DNA of 7,189 nt from Deltaproteobacteria bacterium GWA2_55_10. GTDB lineage: Bacteria > Desulfobacterota > GWC2-55-46. Below are positions 1-5,576 of this stretch, in pieces; position 1 is the stretch's first letter; each line of letters opens with the position of its first letter. The stretch is taken from the NCBI GenBank assembly GCA_001797415.1, contig MGPL01000006.1:19883-27071 (forward strand). The letters run 5' to 3'. The notes beneath the pieces were generated by a model that worked only from the letters and a program-made list of their open reading frames with translations, had not been told where the DNA came from and searched no databases. Made by a program: the position numbers and the translations under genes.

Positions 1-851
1 AGGTTCGTGGCCGCGACAACCCTTACGTCGACCTTTATGGTGCTGCGCCCGCCTACCCTCTCGAACTCCTTCTCCTGCAGGACCCTCAGTATCTTTACCT
101 GCAGGCCCGGGCTCATGTCGCCTATCTCATCAAGGAATACCGTTCCCTCGTGGGCCGCCTCGAACCTGCCTATCTTGGTGGCTATGGCCCCGGTAAAAGC
201 GCCCTTCTCGTAGCCGAAAAGCTCGCTTTCAAGCAGGTCCTCGGGTATGGCGCCGCAGTTTATGGGCACGAACGGCTTCTTGTGCCGGGTGCTGCCGTAA
301 TGGAGCGCCCTTGCCACAAGCTCCTTGCCGGTGCCGCTCTCGCCCAGTATGAGCACGGTCGAGTCGGTGTCGGCTATCTTGTCTATTACGTCCTTGACCT
401 CCTGTATCTCGGAGCTTGTGCCGAGGATGGCCGTAGTGCAGTTCTTCTTTATCTCGTCCCTGAGCTTTGTGTTCTCCTGCTTGAGGCTGTGGACCTCTTT
501 TGCCTTTTCTATGGTGATAAGGAGCTCGTCCTTGCTGAAGGGCTTTTTAAGATAGGTGAACGCGCCGACCCGCATTGCCTCGACGGCCGTTTCTACGGAT
601 GCGTAGCCGGTTAGTATTATGCAGGCTGTATCAGGGGAGATGGATTTGACCGAGCGGACGACCTCTATGCCGCTCATGCCGGGGAGCTTCAGGTCAGTGA
701 GGACTATATCGAAATCCGACCTCCTGGCGAGGTCCAGACCCATCTCGCCGTTGGCGGCCGTGGAGACCTGATACCCGTTCATCTGGAGTATTTCGCTAAG
801 GTTCTCGCGAATATACTCTTCGTCTTCGACAAGAAGGATGGTGCCGCTCAT
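1..851 (-). CDS. Sigma-54-dependent response regulator, NtrC family (3' part outside window)
   Basis: Two-component transcription activator of the NtrC/AtoC/ZraR type. A partner histidine kinase would phosphorylate it, and it would then use ATP to open sigma-54 promoters. Only 283 codons are present; the family is usually about 450-470 residues. Receiver domain at about 4-118: acidic pair E9-D10, phosphoacceptor D53 in LTDLKLPG, T81 and K103 before P104. A coiled linker at about 119-137 leads to the AAA+ domain: Walker A GESGTGKE at 170-177, the sigma-54-contacting loop GAFTGA at 217-222 and Walker B TVFLDEIGD at 237-245. The visible part ends at VVAATN (278-283), so the sensor/arginine-finger region and the DNA-binding helix-turn-helix lie outside. 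The ATG at 851 is preceded by GGGAG and places the receiver at the usual distance from the N-terminus. Target genes and kinase cannot be deduced here. The family call is firm; the specific gene name is unknown. Confidence 0.96.
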   Translation of the reverse strand, partial: MSGTILLVEDEEYIRENLSEILQMNGYQVSTAANGEMGLDLARRSDFDIVLTDLKLPGMSGIEVVRSVKSISPDTACIILTGYASVETAVEAMRVGAFTYLKKPFSKDELLITIEKAKEVHSLKQENTKLRDEIKKNCTTAILGTSSEIQEVKDVIDKIADTDSTVLILGESGTGKELVARALHYGSTRHKKPFVPINCGAIPEDLLESELFGYEKGAFTGAIATKIGRFEAAHEGTVFLDEIGDMSPGLQVKILRVLQEKEFERVGGRSTIKVDVRVVAATN

Positions 852-899
852 TGGTCTCCCGGTGCAGTTCCTATGGTGAGTCTGTAACTTTTGACACGC

Positions 900-929
900 A
901 TTATAGAACAACTCACCTTTTCCTGTCAA
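900..929 (-). promoter_or_regulatory. Sigma-70-type promoter for the response regulator
   Basis: On the minus strand there is a perfect -35 TTGACA (924-929) and a perfect -10 TATAAT (900-905), separated by 18 bp. Transcription would start near 893, giving a leader of about 40 nt before the regulator's ATG at 851. Both hexamers match the consensus exactly, which is unusual for a regulator gene. The match is seen directly; activity is inferred. Confidence 0.8.
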
Positions 930-965
930 TATTTTGAACAAGCCCTCTTCCGGGCCTTCAACTAA

Positions 966-993
966 TTGACAATGGAGGGTCAAGTGATATATT
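966..993 (+). promoter_or_regulatory. Sigma-70-type promoter for the M29 peptidase gene
   Basis: The plus strand has -35 TTGACA (966-971), a 16-bp spacer and -10 TATATT (988-993). The expected start is near 1000, leaving a leader of about 20 nt that holds the ribosome binding site. It diverges from the regulator promoter: the two -35 boxes are 36 bp apart, so a protein bound between them could affect both genes. Confidence 0.75.
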
Positions 994-1004
994 GAAGTTA
1001 ACAT

Positions 1005-1012
1005 AGGGAGGT
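1005..1012 (+). promoter_or_regulatory. Ribosome binding site deciding the M29 peptidase start
   Basis: AGGGAGGT is a strong Shine-Dalgarno. It lies 8-9 nt before the ATG at 1021 but only about 3 nt before an in-frame TTG at 1015. The ATG is therefore the better start. Confidence 0.8.
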
Positions 1013-1020
1013 GGTTGCTG

Positions 1021-2157
1021 ATGTCCGACGCAATAAAGAAAATATTTACTGTAAACCTGGGAGTGAAACCAGAGGAAAAGGTACTGGTCTTCACAGACAT
1101 TATACAACCTTCCGAGGACATATCGGATGACGAGCGCAAGAGAAGGTCTGCGCTGGTAGAAATCGCGAAGGATGTCGCAAAGGCCGGAGAAGGGCTCTGC
1201 GATGTCGAGTACATGGAGTACCCTGCCGTGGGCAGCCACGGCAAGGAGCCGCCAAAGGCCATGTGGGAGGCGACCTTCGGAAGAACAGCGGTCGACGAGC
1301 TTGAGAAGAAGGGCATACTCGGCAGGATACTGGAGAAGAGAGCCGCGCCCGCACACCTGAAAGAGGCTGAAGAGACTTTAGGGAGGCTCGGGCATTCGCC
1401 CCAGGCCATAATCGCACTCTCCAACTATTCGACATCCCATACCAGGTTCAGGGACTTCCTTACGAGGGTAATGGGTGTGCGCTACGCGAGCATGCCGCTA
1501 TTTGAAAGGGATATGCTCACGGGCGCGATGACGGCAGACTGGAAAGAGGTCGAAAAGAGGACAAAGAGGCTTGTACAGATGATCTCCGGCGGTGATACGG
1601 TCTTCATAACCTCCCATAACGGGACATCGATAAGCTTCTCCATCAAGGACAGGCCGGCCCTGCCTGATACGGGCATATTGACTGAGCGGGGCTCCTTTTC
1701 CAACCTGCCGGCTGGCGAGGCCTTCCTCGCGCCTGTGGAAGGCACGGCTGACGGAGTGCTTATCCTTGAATGGGCGCCGACCGGAAGGTTCAGCAAGCCT
1801 GTAGAGGTGATGGTAAGGGGCGGCAAGGTCGTCGATGTAACGGGAAAGGACGACTTCTCAAAACGGCTGCGCGAGCGGATAGAGGCAGAGCCGCTCTGCG
1901 GCAACATAGCTGAGCTGGGCATTGGGACCAACGAGAAGGCATCGCGGGCAGACAACATCCTCGAGACAGAGAAGATACTCGGCACCATCCATATCGCCTT
2001 CGGCGACAACTCGTCATTCGGCGGAAAGGTAAGCGTGCCCTTTCACCAGGACTTCATATTCTTCAAGCCGACTGTCGAGGTAATAAGGGGTGAGGAGAAG
2101 GTGGAGATACTGATCGACGGGTACCCGAGGTTTATGGAGGAGAAGGTAAGGTCGTAA
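1021..2157 (+). CDS. M29-family metallo-aminopeptidase (AmpS/aminopeptidase T-like)
   Basis: A 378-residue soluble cytoplasmic protein with no signal peptide. M29 enzymes remove N-terminal amino acids using two metal ions. The N-terminal domain opens with LGVKPEEKVLVFTD (13-26), the usual nucleotide-fold-like start of the family. Candidate metal ligands by family pattern are E233 (LPAGEAF), E298 (AELGIGTNEKA), H324 (HIAFGDN), H342 and D344 (PFHQDF). The H324-to-H342 spacing looks shorter than in the characterised Thermus and Staphylococcus enzymes, and the stretch between is SSFGG-rich. The same fold includes NicX-type 2,5-dihydroxypyridine dioxygenases, so peptidase activity is likely but not proven. 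The gene is monocistronic: its own promoter lies upstream and the converging nucleoside transporter gene lies downstream. The start was chosen from the Shine-Dalgarno spacing. Family assignment is strong; substrate is unknown. Confidence 0.9.
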   Translation: MSDAIKKIFTVNLGVKPEEKVLVFTDIIQPSEDISDDERKRRSALVEIAKDVAKAGEGLCDVEYMEYPAVGSHGKEPPKAMWEATFGRTAVDELEKKGILGRILEKRAAPAHLKEAEETLGRLGHSPQAIIALSNYSTSHTRFRDFLTRVMGVRYASMPLFERDMLTGAMTADWKEVEKRTKRLVQMISGGDTVFITSHNGTSISFSIKDRPALPDTGILTERGSFSNLPAGEAFLAPVEGTADGVLILEWAPTGRFSKPVEVMVRGGKVVDVTGKDDFSKRLRERIEAEPLCGNIAELGIGTNEKASRADNILETEKILGTIHIAFGDNSSFGGKVSVPFHQDFIFFKPTVEVIRGEEKVEILIDGYPRFMEEKVRS

Positions 2158-2195
2158 TTATGTATTGCTGACGTTTCGTGGACAAGGCCTTTTGC

Positions 2196-2213
2196 GCCCT
2201 GCCGGGCTTTTTT
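2196..2213 (+). terminator. Candidate intrinsic terminator of the M29 peptidase gene
   Basis: A GCCC/GGGC stem (2196-2199 with 2204-2207, loop TGCC) is followed at once by six T residues (2208-2213). It lies about 40 nt after the TAA stop. The stem is only 4 bp but all G-C, so termination may be partial. Confidence 0.5.
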
Positions 2214-2350
2214 GGGCATAAGGCTTCGCTCGCTTCCGCCTCCATCCTCCGCGCTCGCCCCTTATGTCGCTAAACCCATTCGGGCTTAGCTCCTTCTGCC
2301 CCGGCTCGCGCTCCCCTCCCCCATCCCTATGCTCACTTCGCATTATGCCC
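2214..2350. repeat. C/T-rich intergenic tract bounded by short inverted repeats
   Basis: This stretch has no credible gene. GGGCATAA (2214-2221) is complementary to TTATGCCC (2343-2350), and an inner CATAAGG (2217-2223) can instead pair with CCTTATG (2260-2266). A strong hairpin sits inside: GCTAAACCC (2269-2277) with GGGCTTAGC (2282-2290), one mismatch and loop ATTC. The plus strand is markedly C/T-rich, and C-runs at 2299-2302, 2313-2316, 2318-2322 and 2325-2327 give four close G-runs on the minus strand. It may be an intergenic repeat or a structured RNA; I cannot tell which. The next 45 bp (2351-2395) hold only a small CGTTTT/AAAACG palindrome near 2354-2366. Confidence 0.4.
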
Positions 2351-2395
2351 CCTCGTTTTAAAAACGATGCAAAAAATAGCTGGCAAAGTTATTCG

Positions 2396-2525
2396 GGCTG
2401 TTCAAAAAGTTCCAGATGCGAGGCCCCGGTTAAATCGGGGAGTGAGGAATGAGGCGTACTCTTTGCCGTACGCCGCAGTAACGAGCTTTGAGGCCAACAA
2501 AGCAGATGGGACTTTTTCAGCAGCC
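2396..2525. repeat. 130-bp intergenic element with terminal inverted repeats and three internal hairpins
   Basis: The 24-bp ends (2396-2419 and 2502-2525) are inverted repeats matching at 19 of 24 positions, including the shared blocks GGCTG and AAAAAGT. Between them lie three perfect stems: CCCCG/CGGGG (2424-2428 with 2436-2440), GGCGTAC/GTACGCC (2453-2459 with 2468-2474) and CTTTG/CAAAG (2486-2490 with 2498-2502). The whole could fold into a cloverleaf-like shape on either strand. It ends 2 bp from the transporter's stop codon, between converging genes, so a role in 3'-end formation or bidirectional termination is possible. It carries no coding capacity and resembles non-autonomous (MITE- or REP-like) bacterial repeats; that classification is inference. 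Confidence 0.7.
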
Positions 2526-2527
2526 TG

Positions 2528-3730
2528 TTAAAGCAGCAGCCCTGCAATCGACGCCGTCATGAAACTCGCCAGGACTCCCGCAACCAGCGCCTTGAGGCTC
2601 AATCTCGCGACCTCTTTCTTTCTCTCAGGAGCGATCGACCCTATCCCGCCTATGAGTATCGCTATTGAGCCGAAGTTCGCGAAGCTGCACAGGGCATAAG
2701 TGGCAATCGACACAGAGCGCGGCTGCAACGCCCCGCTCTCTATCATGCCTTGCATCTTCTGGTAGGATATGAACTCGTTGAAGACCACCTTGATACCCAA
2801 CAGTTCCCCCACCTTGAAGCAGTCCTCCCAGGGCACTCCCATCAAGAATGCGAATGGCGTAAAGAGGTAGCCGCTTATCTCCTCGAACGAGGTGTTCACA
2901 AACCCGAGGAAGTGGTTCATCATCCCGATCAGGGCGACAAAGGCCAGCAGCATCGCGCCGATGGTTGCCGCGAGCTTGAGCCCGTCAGCCGCGCCGTTTG
3001 CCGCGGCCTCTATTATGTTAACGTCCGCGCTCTTGAGCGCATCTCTTTCATTCCCCTCGCCTTCGACGGCCTTGGCTGTCTCAGGCAGCATGAGTTTTGA
3101 TATGAGTATGGCGGCGGGCGCGCTCATGACGGATGCGGCCAGGAGGTGCCCTGCGCTCGCGCCGAAGCTCACATAGACGGCCATGACGCTCCCGGCTATC
3201 GTTGACATGAAGGCTGTCATGACGGTGAATAATTCCGATGTGCTCATCCTCCGGATGTAGTCCTTTACGCCTGTCGTGGCCTCTATGCCCATGAAGACAA
3301 ACATCGCGGCAATGAGAGACTCTGCGCCGGATGCCCGCATCGTCTTCTCCATCACCCACACGAAGGCCCGCACAAATACCTGTATGATGTTGAGGTAGAA
3401 GAGTATGCCCATCAGGGACGATACGAAGATGATGACAGGAAGGACCTTGAAGGCGAGTATCGCGCCGATATTGAAGTCGCTGATGAGGTTGCCGAAGAGG
3501 AAGCGCGAGCCGATGTCGGTGAAGTTCAGGACCCCGGTCATGACGGTCCGTGCGAAGTCGAATACCAGCGCGCCCGGCCCGGTCTTCAATATCAGGACGG
3601 CGAAGAGCGCCTGGAGGCCGATGCCCCAGAGGACAAGCCTCCAGTTGATGGATTTCCTGTCAGTGCAAAAGGCCCAGGCGATTGCGACAAAGACCAGAAG
3701 ACCCAGAATACCGATAAGCTTCTCGACCAA
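2528..3730 (-). CDS. Concentrative nucleoside transporter (CNT/NupC family)
   Basis: A 400-residue inner-membrane protein of the CNT family, which imports nucleosides with H+ or Na+. The N-terminal part (about 4-50) has two hydrophobic helices in the usual NupC layout. A gate-like core starts near 92. The C-terminal nucleoside-transport domain carries the signatures NEF (318-320), ATYALCSFANFGS (343-355) and GGIGSIAPER (361-370). By family alignment E319, N352 and S355 correspond to substrate-binding residues of Vibrio CNT. The first hairpin, however, reads MGIEATTG (147-154), where most family members have GQTE followed by A-P. The start is TTG at 3730, with AGGGGAG nine bases upstream; no other start lies near. 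It is the last gene of the flavodiiron operon and its Shine-Dalgarno sits just upstream of the previous gene's stop, suggesting translational coupling. Family is certain; substrate range and coupling ion are unknown. Confidence 0.94.
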   Translation of the reverse strand: MVEKLIGILGLLVFVAIAWAFCTDRKSINWRLVLWGIGLQALFAVLILKTGPGALVFDFARTVMTGVLNFTDIGSRFLFGNLISDFNIGAILAFKVLPVIIFVSSLMGILFYLNIIQVFVRAFVWVMEKTMRASGAESLIAAMFVFMGIEATTGVKDYIRRMSTSELFTVMTAFMSTIAGSVMAVYVSFGASAGHLLAASVMSAPAAILISKLMLPETAKAVEGEGNERDALKSADVNIIEAAANGAADGLKLAATIGAMLLAFVALIGMMNHFLGFVNTSFEEISGYLFTPFAFLMGVPWEDCFKVGELLGIKVVFNEFISYQKMQGMIESGALQPRSVSIATYALCSFANFGSIAILIGGIGSIAPERKKEVARLSLKALVAGVLASFMTASIAGLLL

Positions 3731-3736
3731 GACCAG

Positions 3737-4156
3737 CTACTCCCCTATTATCTTGACGAGCACCCTCTTTTTCCTGCGCCCGTCGAACTCGCCGTAGAAT
3801 ATCTGCTCCCATGTGCCGAAGTCAAGCTTCCCGCCGGTTATGGCGACAACGGCCTCCCTGCCCATGACAGTCCTCTTGAGATGGGCGTCAGCGTTGTCCT
3901 CGCCGGTATCGTTGTGCCTGTACTGAGAAACGGGCGCGTGCGGGGCCAGCCTTTCGAGCCATGCCCTGAAGTCGTTGTGAAGACCACTCTCGTCGTCGTT
4001 GATGAAGACCGACGATGTTATGTGCATCGAGTTGACGAGAAGAAGCCCCTCTTTCACTCCGCTCTCCTTCAGGCACTGCTCGACCTCTGGCGTGATGTTA
4101 ACGAAACCGACCCTGTCGTTAATATTGAAAGACAGTTCCTTCCTGTATGATCTCAT
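3737..4156 (-). CDS. yjbQ: YjbQ family protein (UPF0047)
   Basis: A 139-residue single-domain protein, the full length of the YjbQ/UPF0047 family. Members are small trimeric beta-rich cytosolic proteins; some have weak thiamine-phosphate-synthase activity, but the physiological role is unsettled. Conserved blocks are visible: NSMHITSSVFIND (42-54), YRHND with EDNADAHLKR (79-83, 86-95), and GTWEQIFYGEFDG (114-126). The conserved H45, H81, N88 and H92 line the family's presumed metal or ligand pocket. The ATG at 4156 overlaps the TGA of the flavodiiron gene by four bases (ATGA), a typical sign of translational coupling. Nothing is truncated. The family call is strong, but thiamine-related function should not be assumed from it. 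Confidence 0.93.
   Translation of the reverse strand: MRSYRKELSFNINDRVGFVNITPEVEQCLKESGVKEGLLLVNSMHITSSVFINDDESGLHNDFRAWLERLAPHAPVSQYRHNDTGEDNADAHLKRTVMGREAVVAITGGKLDFGTWEQIFYGEFDGRRKKRVLVKIIGE
3740..3746 (-). promoter_or_regulatory. Ribosome binding site supporting the TTG start of the transporter
   Basis: AGGGGAG on the minus strand lies within the last codons of the yjbQ-like gene, directly before that gene's TAG (3737-3739). It is 9 nt from the TTG at 3730-3728. Because the site is overrun by ribosomes finishing the upstream gene, transporter translation is probably coupled to it. Confidence 0.7.
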
Positions 4157-5343
4157 GGCTGCCCCTGTAATATCCCTATGGACTTGTGCTTCTCCGCGAT
4201 CGATTCAGCCAATGCCTCTATTTCCTTCAGGTCGGCTTGCGTCGGCTTACCTTTGACAATGACAGGCGGCAGGACCTCTGCCTTGAGATTGCCGATATGA
4301 GCAGTTATCTGCTCCATCATCTTGCCTGCCCAGCCCTGTGATCCGATTATGGCGGCGAACTTTAGCTTCGGCCTCAGCGCGTTAACAAGGAACGCGGCTG
4401 ATATTACGAGCGGGTGCGCCCCGCCGAGAACAGTCGGCGAGCCGATGACTATTGTCGCCGAATCGACAAGGGCCATCGCGAGCCTGCCGGTATCTGCCGT
4501 GGCGAGATTGAACCTCTCTACCTCGACCCCCCTCTTCCACAGGCCCGCTGAGAGCGCCTCGACCATAAGCTCGGTCGAGCCGTGCATTGTGGCATAGGCG
4601 ATAACCACCCTGTTCTTCACATTGTCCGAGACCCATTCCTTGTGAGACGCGATTATGCATCTCGGGTCTTTATAAATCGGACCGTGGCTTGGCGCAATCG
4701 TTTTGATGTCGTACTTGTCGAGTCTCTCGATGTGCTTTTTTATGGTCGGGCGGAATGGCATCATGACCTCGGCAAAGTACCTCTTCGACGCGTCACAGAC
4801 CCTCTGTTCATCCTCGATGTGAAGCCCTGTGAAGGCAAGGTGCGAACCGAAGAGGTCGCAGCTGAAAAGTATGCCGTCTTCCTTCAGGTATGTGGATATT
4901 GTCTCAGGCCAGTGCACCCATGGAGTGTAGATCACCTCCAGCGTCTTTCCGCCCAGGTCTATTATCTCGCTATCGGCGACAGTAATGAAAACGAATTCAG
5001 GCAGGTGAAGGTGGCACATCAGCAGCTCTTTGCCCTTCGGGCTGCAGACGACCTTCGCATCCGGGTATTTCTCAAGTAAGACGGGAATAGAGCCTGAATG
5101 GTCCTGCTCGGCATGGTGGGATACTATGTAGTCTATCTTGTCGATGCCCTTGAGCTCATCCAGTAAGACTGCGGTCATCGAAGGCTCGACAGTATCAAGG
5201 AGCGCAGTCTTATCCCTTCCGGCTACTATATACGCGTTATAGCTCGTGCCGTCCGGCAGCGGTATGAGGGCATCGAAAAGACGCCTGTCCCAGTCGACTG
5301 CGCCTGCCCAGAAAACGCCTTCGGTTATTTTTCTGGGTTCCAT
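4153..5343 (-). CDS. fprA: Flavodiiron protein (class A; FprA/rubredoxin:oxygen oxidoreductase type)
   Basis: A 396-residue cytosolic enzyme that reduces O2 to water and/or NO to N2O with electrons from rubredoxin or a similar donor; it protects anaerobes. The metallo-beta-lactamase-like domain (about 1-242) has every diiron ligand: H77, E79, D81 and H82 (HHAEQDH), H144 (WVHWPE), D163 (SCDLFGSH) and H220 (PSHGP). The flavodoxin domain starts near 246 with the FMN phosphate loop ATMHGST (251-257) and continues with GSPTVLGG and GSQGWAG. There is no C-terminal rubredoxin or flavin reductase fusion, hence class A; no rubredoxin gene lies in the window. The ATG at 5343 was chosen because GGAG (5350-5353) is six bases upstream and the family normally begins just before this motif. 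In-frame starts at 5355 (ATG) and 5391 (GTG) would add 4 or 16 residues. First gene of a three-gene operon. Preference for O2 or NO cannot be read from the sequence. Confidence 0.95.
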   Translation of the reverse strand: MEPRKITEGVFWAGAVDWDRRLFDALIPLPDGTSYNAYIVAGRDKTALLDTVEPSMTAVLLDELKGIDKIDYIVSHHAEQDHSGSIPVLLEKYPDAKVVCSPKGKELLMCHLHLPEFVFITVADSEIIDLGGKTLEVIYTPWVHWPETISTYLKEDGILFSCDLFGSHLAFTGLHIEDEQRVCDASKRYFAEVMMPFRPTIKKHIERLDKYDIKTIAPSHGPIYKDPRCIIASHKEWVSDNVKNRVVIAYATMHGSTELMVEALSAGLWKRGVEVERFNLATADTGRLAMALVDSATIVIGSPTVLGGAHPLVISAAFLVNALRPKLKFAAIIGSQGWAGKMMEQITAHIGNLKAEVLPPVIVKGKPTQADLKEIEALAESIAEKHKSIGILQGQP

Positions 5344-5349
5344 AAAGGA

Positions 5350-5353
5350 CTCC
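5350..5353 (-). promoter_or_regulatory. Ribosome binding site deciding the flavodiiron start
   Basis: GGAG on the minus strand is six bases before the ATG at 5343. It lies inside the coding sequence that either upstream in-frame start (5355 or 5391) would imply. Neither of those starts has an equally good site. Confidence 0.55.
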
Positions 5354-5408
5354 ATCGTAAAAGGGTTTCCAATGACCCCTGCTGCAAGCACAAGGGCATC
5401 TCACAAAA

Positions 5409-5493
5409 CCTTCCCCTCCCTTGACGGGAGGGGACTGAGGGGAGGGTGAAAACATTCACCCCCACCCTGCCCTCCCCCGTCAAGGGGGAGGGT
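5409..5493. repeat. Paired-hairpin intergenic repeat, copy 1
   Basis: Two related about 40-bp units face each other around a short AT-rich centre. The left unit has the perfect stem CCCCTCCC/GGGAGGGG (5413-5420 with 5426-5433, loop TTGAC). The right unit has CCCTCCCCC/GGGGGAGGG (5470-5478 with 5484-5492, loop GTCAA). GGGTGAA (5444-5450) and TTCACCC (5455-5461) form the inner inverted ends. The element lies between the ABC permease stop and the flavodiiron start, in the probable leader of the flavodiiron operon. It shares GGGGACTGAGGGG with the element at 6745-6822. The stems lack a following T-run, so it is not a classical terminator. Confidence 0.75.
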
Positions 5494-5537
5494 TGTAAGC
5501 TAAGCCCGTACATGCTAAAGGGACTTGCCTTTAAAGG

Positions 5538-5566
5538 AAGATATCACAGGCCTGTGTTCATTTCAA
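5538..5566 (-). promoter_or_regulatory. Candidate promoter of the flavodiiron operon
   Basis: The minus strand has TTGAAA (-35, 5561-5566), a 17-bp spacer and TATCTT (-10, 5538-5543). The predicted start, near 5531, leaves a leader of about 190 nt containing the paired-hairpin repeat. The -35 matches consensus at five positions and the -10 at four. Read-through from the ABC genes is an alternative source of transcript. Confidence 0.45.
5545..5556. promoter_or_regulatory. Palindromic operator candidate
   Basis: CACAGGCCTGTG is a perfect 12-bp palindrome lying wholly within the spacer of the candidate flavodiiron promoter. A dimeric repressor or a MerR-type regulator bound here would control that promoter. 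I do not recognise the site as that of a known regulator. Confidence 0.4.
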
Positions 5567-5576
5567 TTGACCCGAA

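Noticed and set aside
150..614. 154-codon open frame on the plus strand
   Set aside because: It is antisense to the response regulator, whose receiver and AAA+ motifs are unmistakable on the minus strand; it has no recognisable domain or ribosome binding site.
1015..1017. TTG as start of the M29 gene
   Set aside because: Only about 3 nt from the Shine-Dalgarno; the ATG at 1021 has proper spacing.
1482..2009. 175-codon open frame on the minus strand
   Set aside because: Lies within the M29 gene on the opposite strand; low-complexity Ser/Pro-rich translation with no family features.
2158..2343. 61-codon minus-strand frame in the convergent gap
   Set aside because: Highly charged, low-complexity translation produced by the purine-rich strand; no ribosome binding site and it runs through hairpins, so it is more likely noncoding repeat.
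2396..2525. Possible tRNA because of the cloverleaf-like fold
   Set aside because: 130 bp is too long, the stems do not have tRNA arm lengths, and no TTC loop or CCA-compatible acceptor is visible.
4582..5079. 165-codon open frame on the plus strand
   Set aside because: Antisense shadow of the flavodiiron gene, whose diiron ligands are all conserved in the minus frame.
5389..5391. GTG as start of the flavodiiron gene
   Set aside because: No ribosome binding site, and it adds 16 residues not expected at the family's N-terminus.
5409..5493. Intrinsic terminator of the ABC operon
   Set aside because: The stems are strong but no T-run follows on either strand, and the element is duplicated in inverted form like a repeat.
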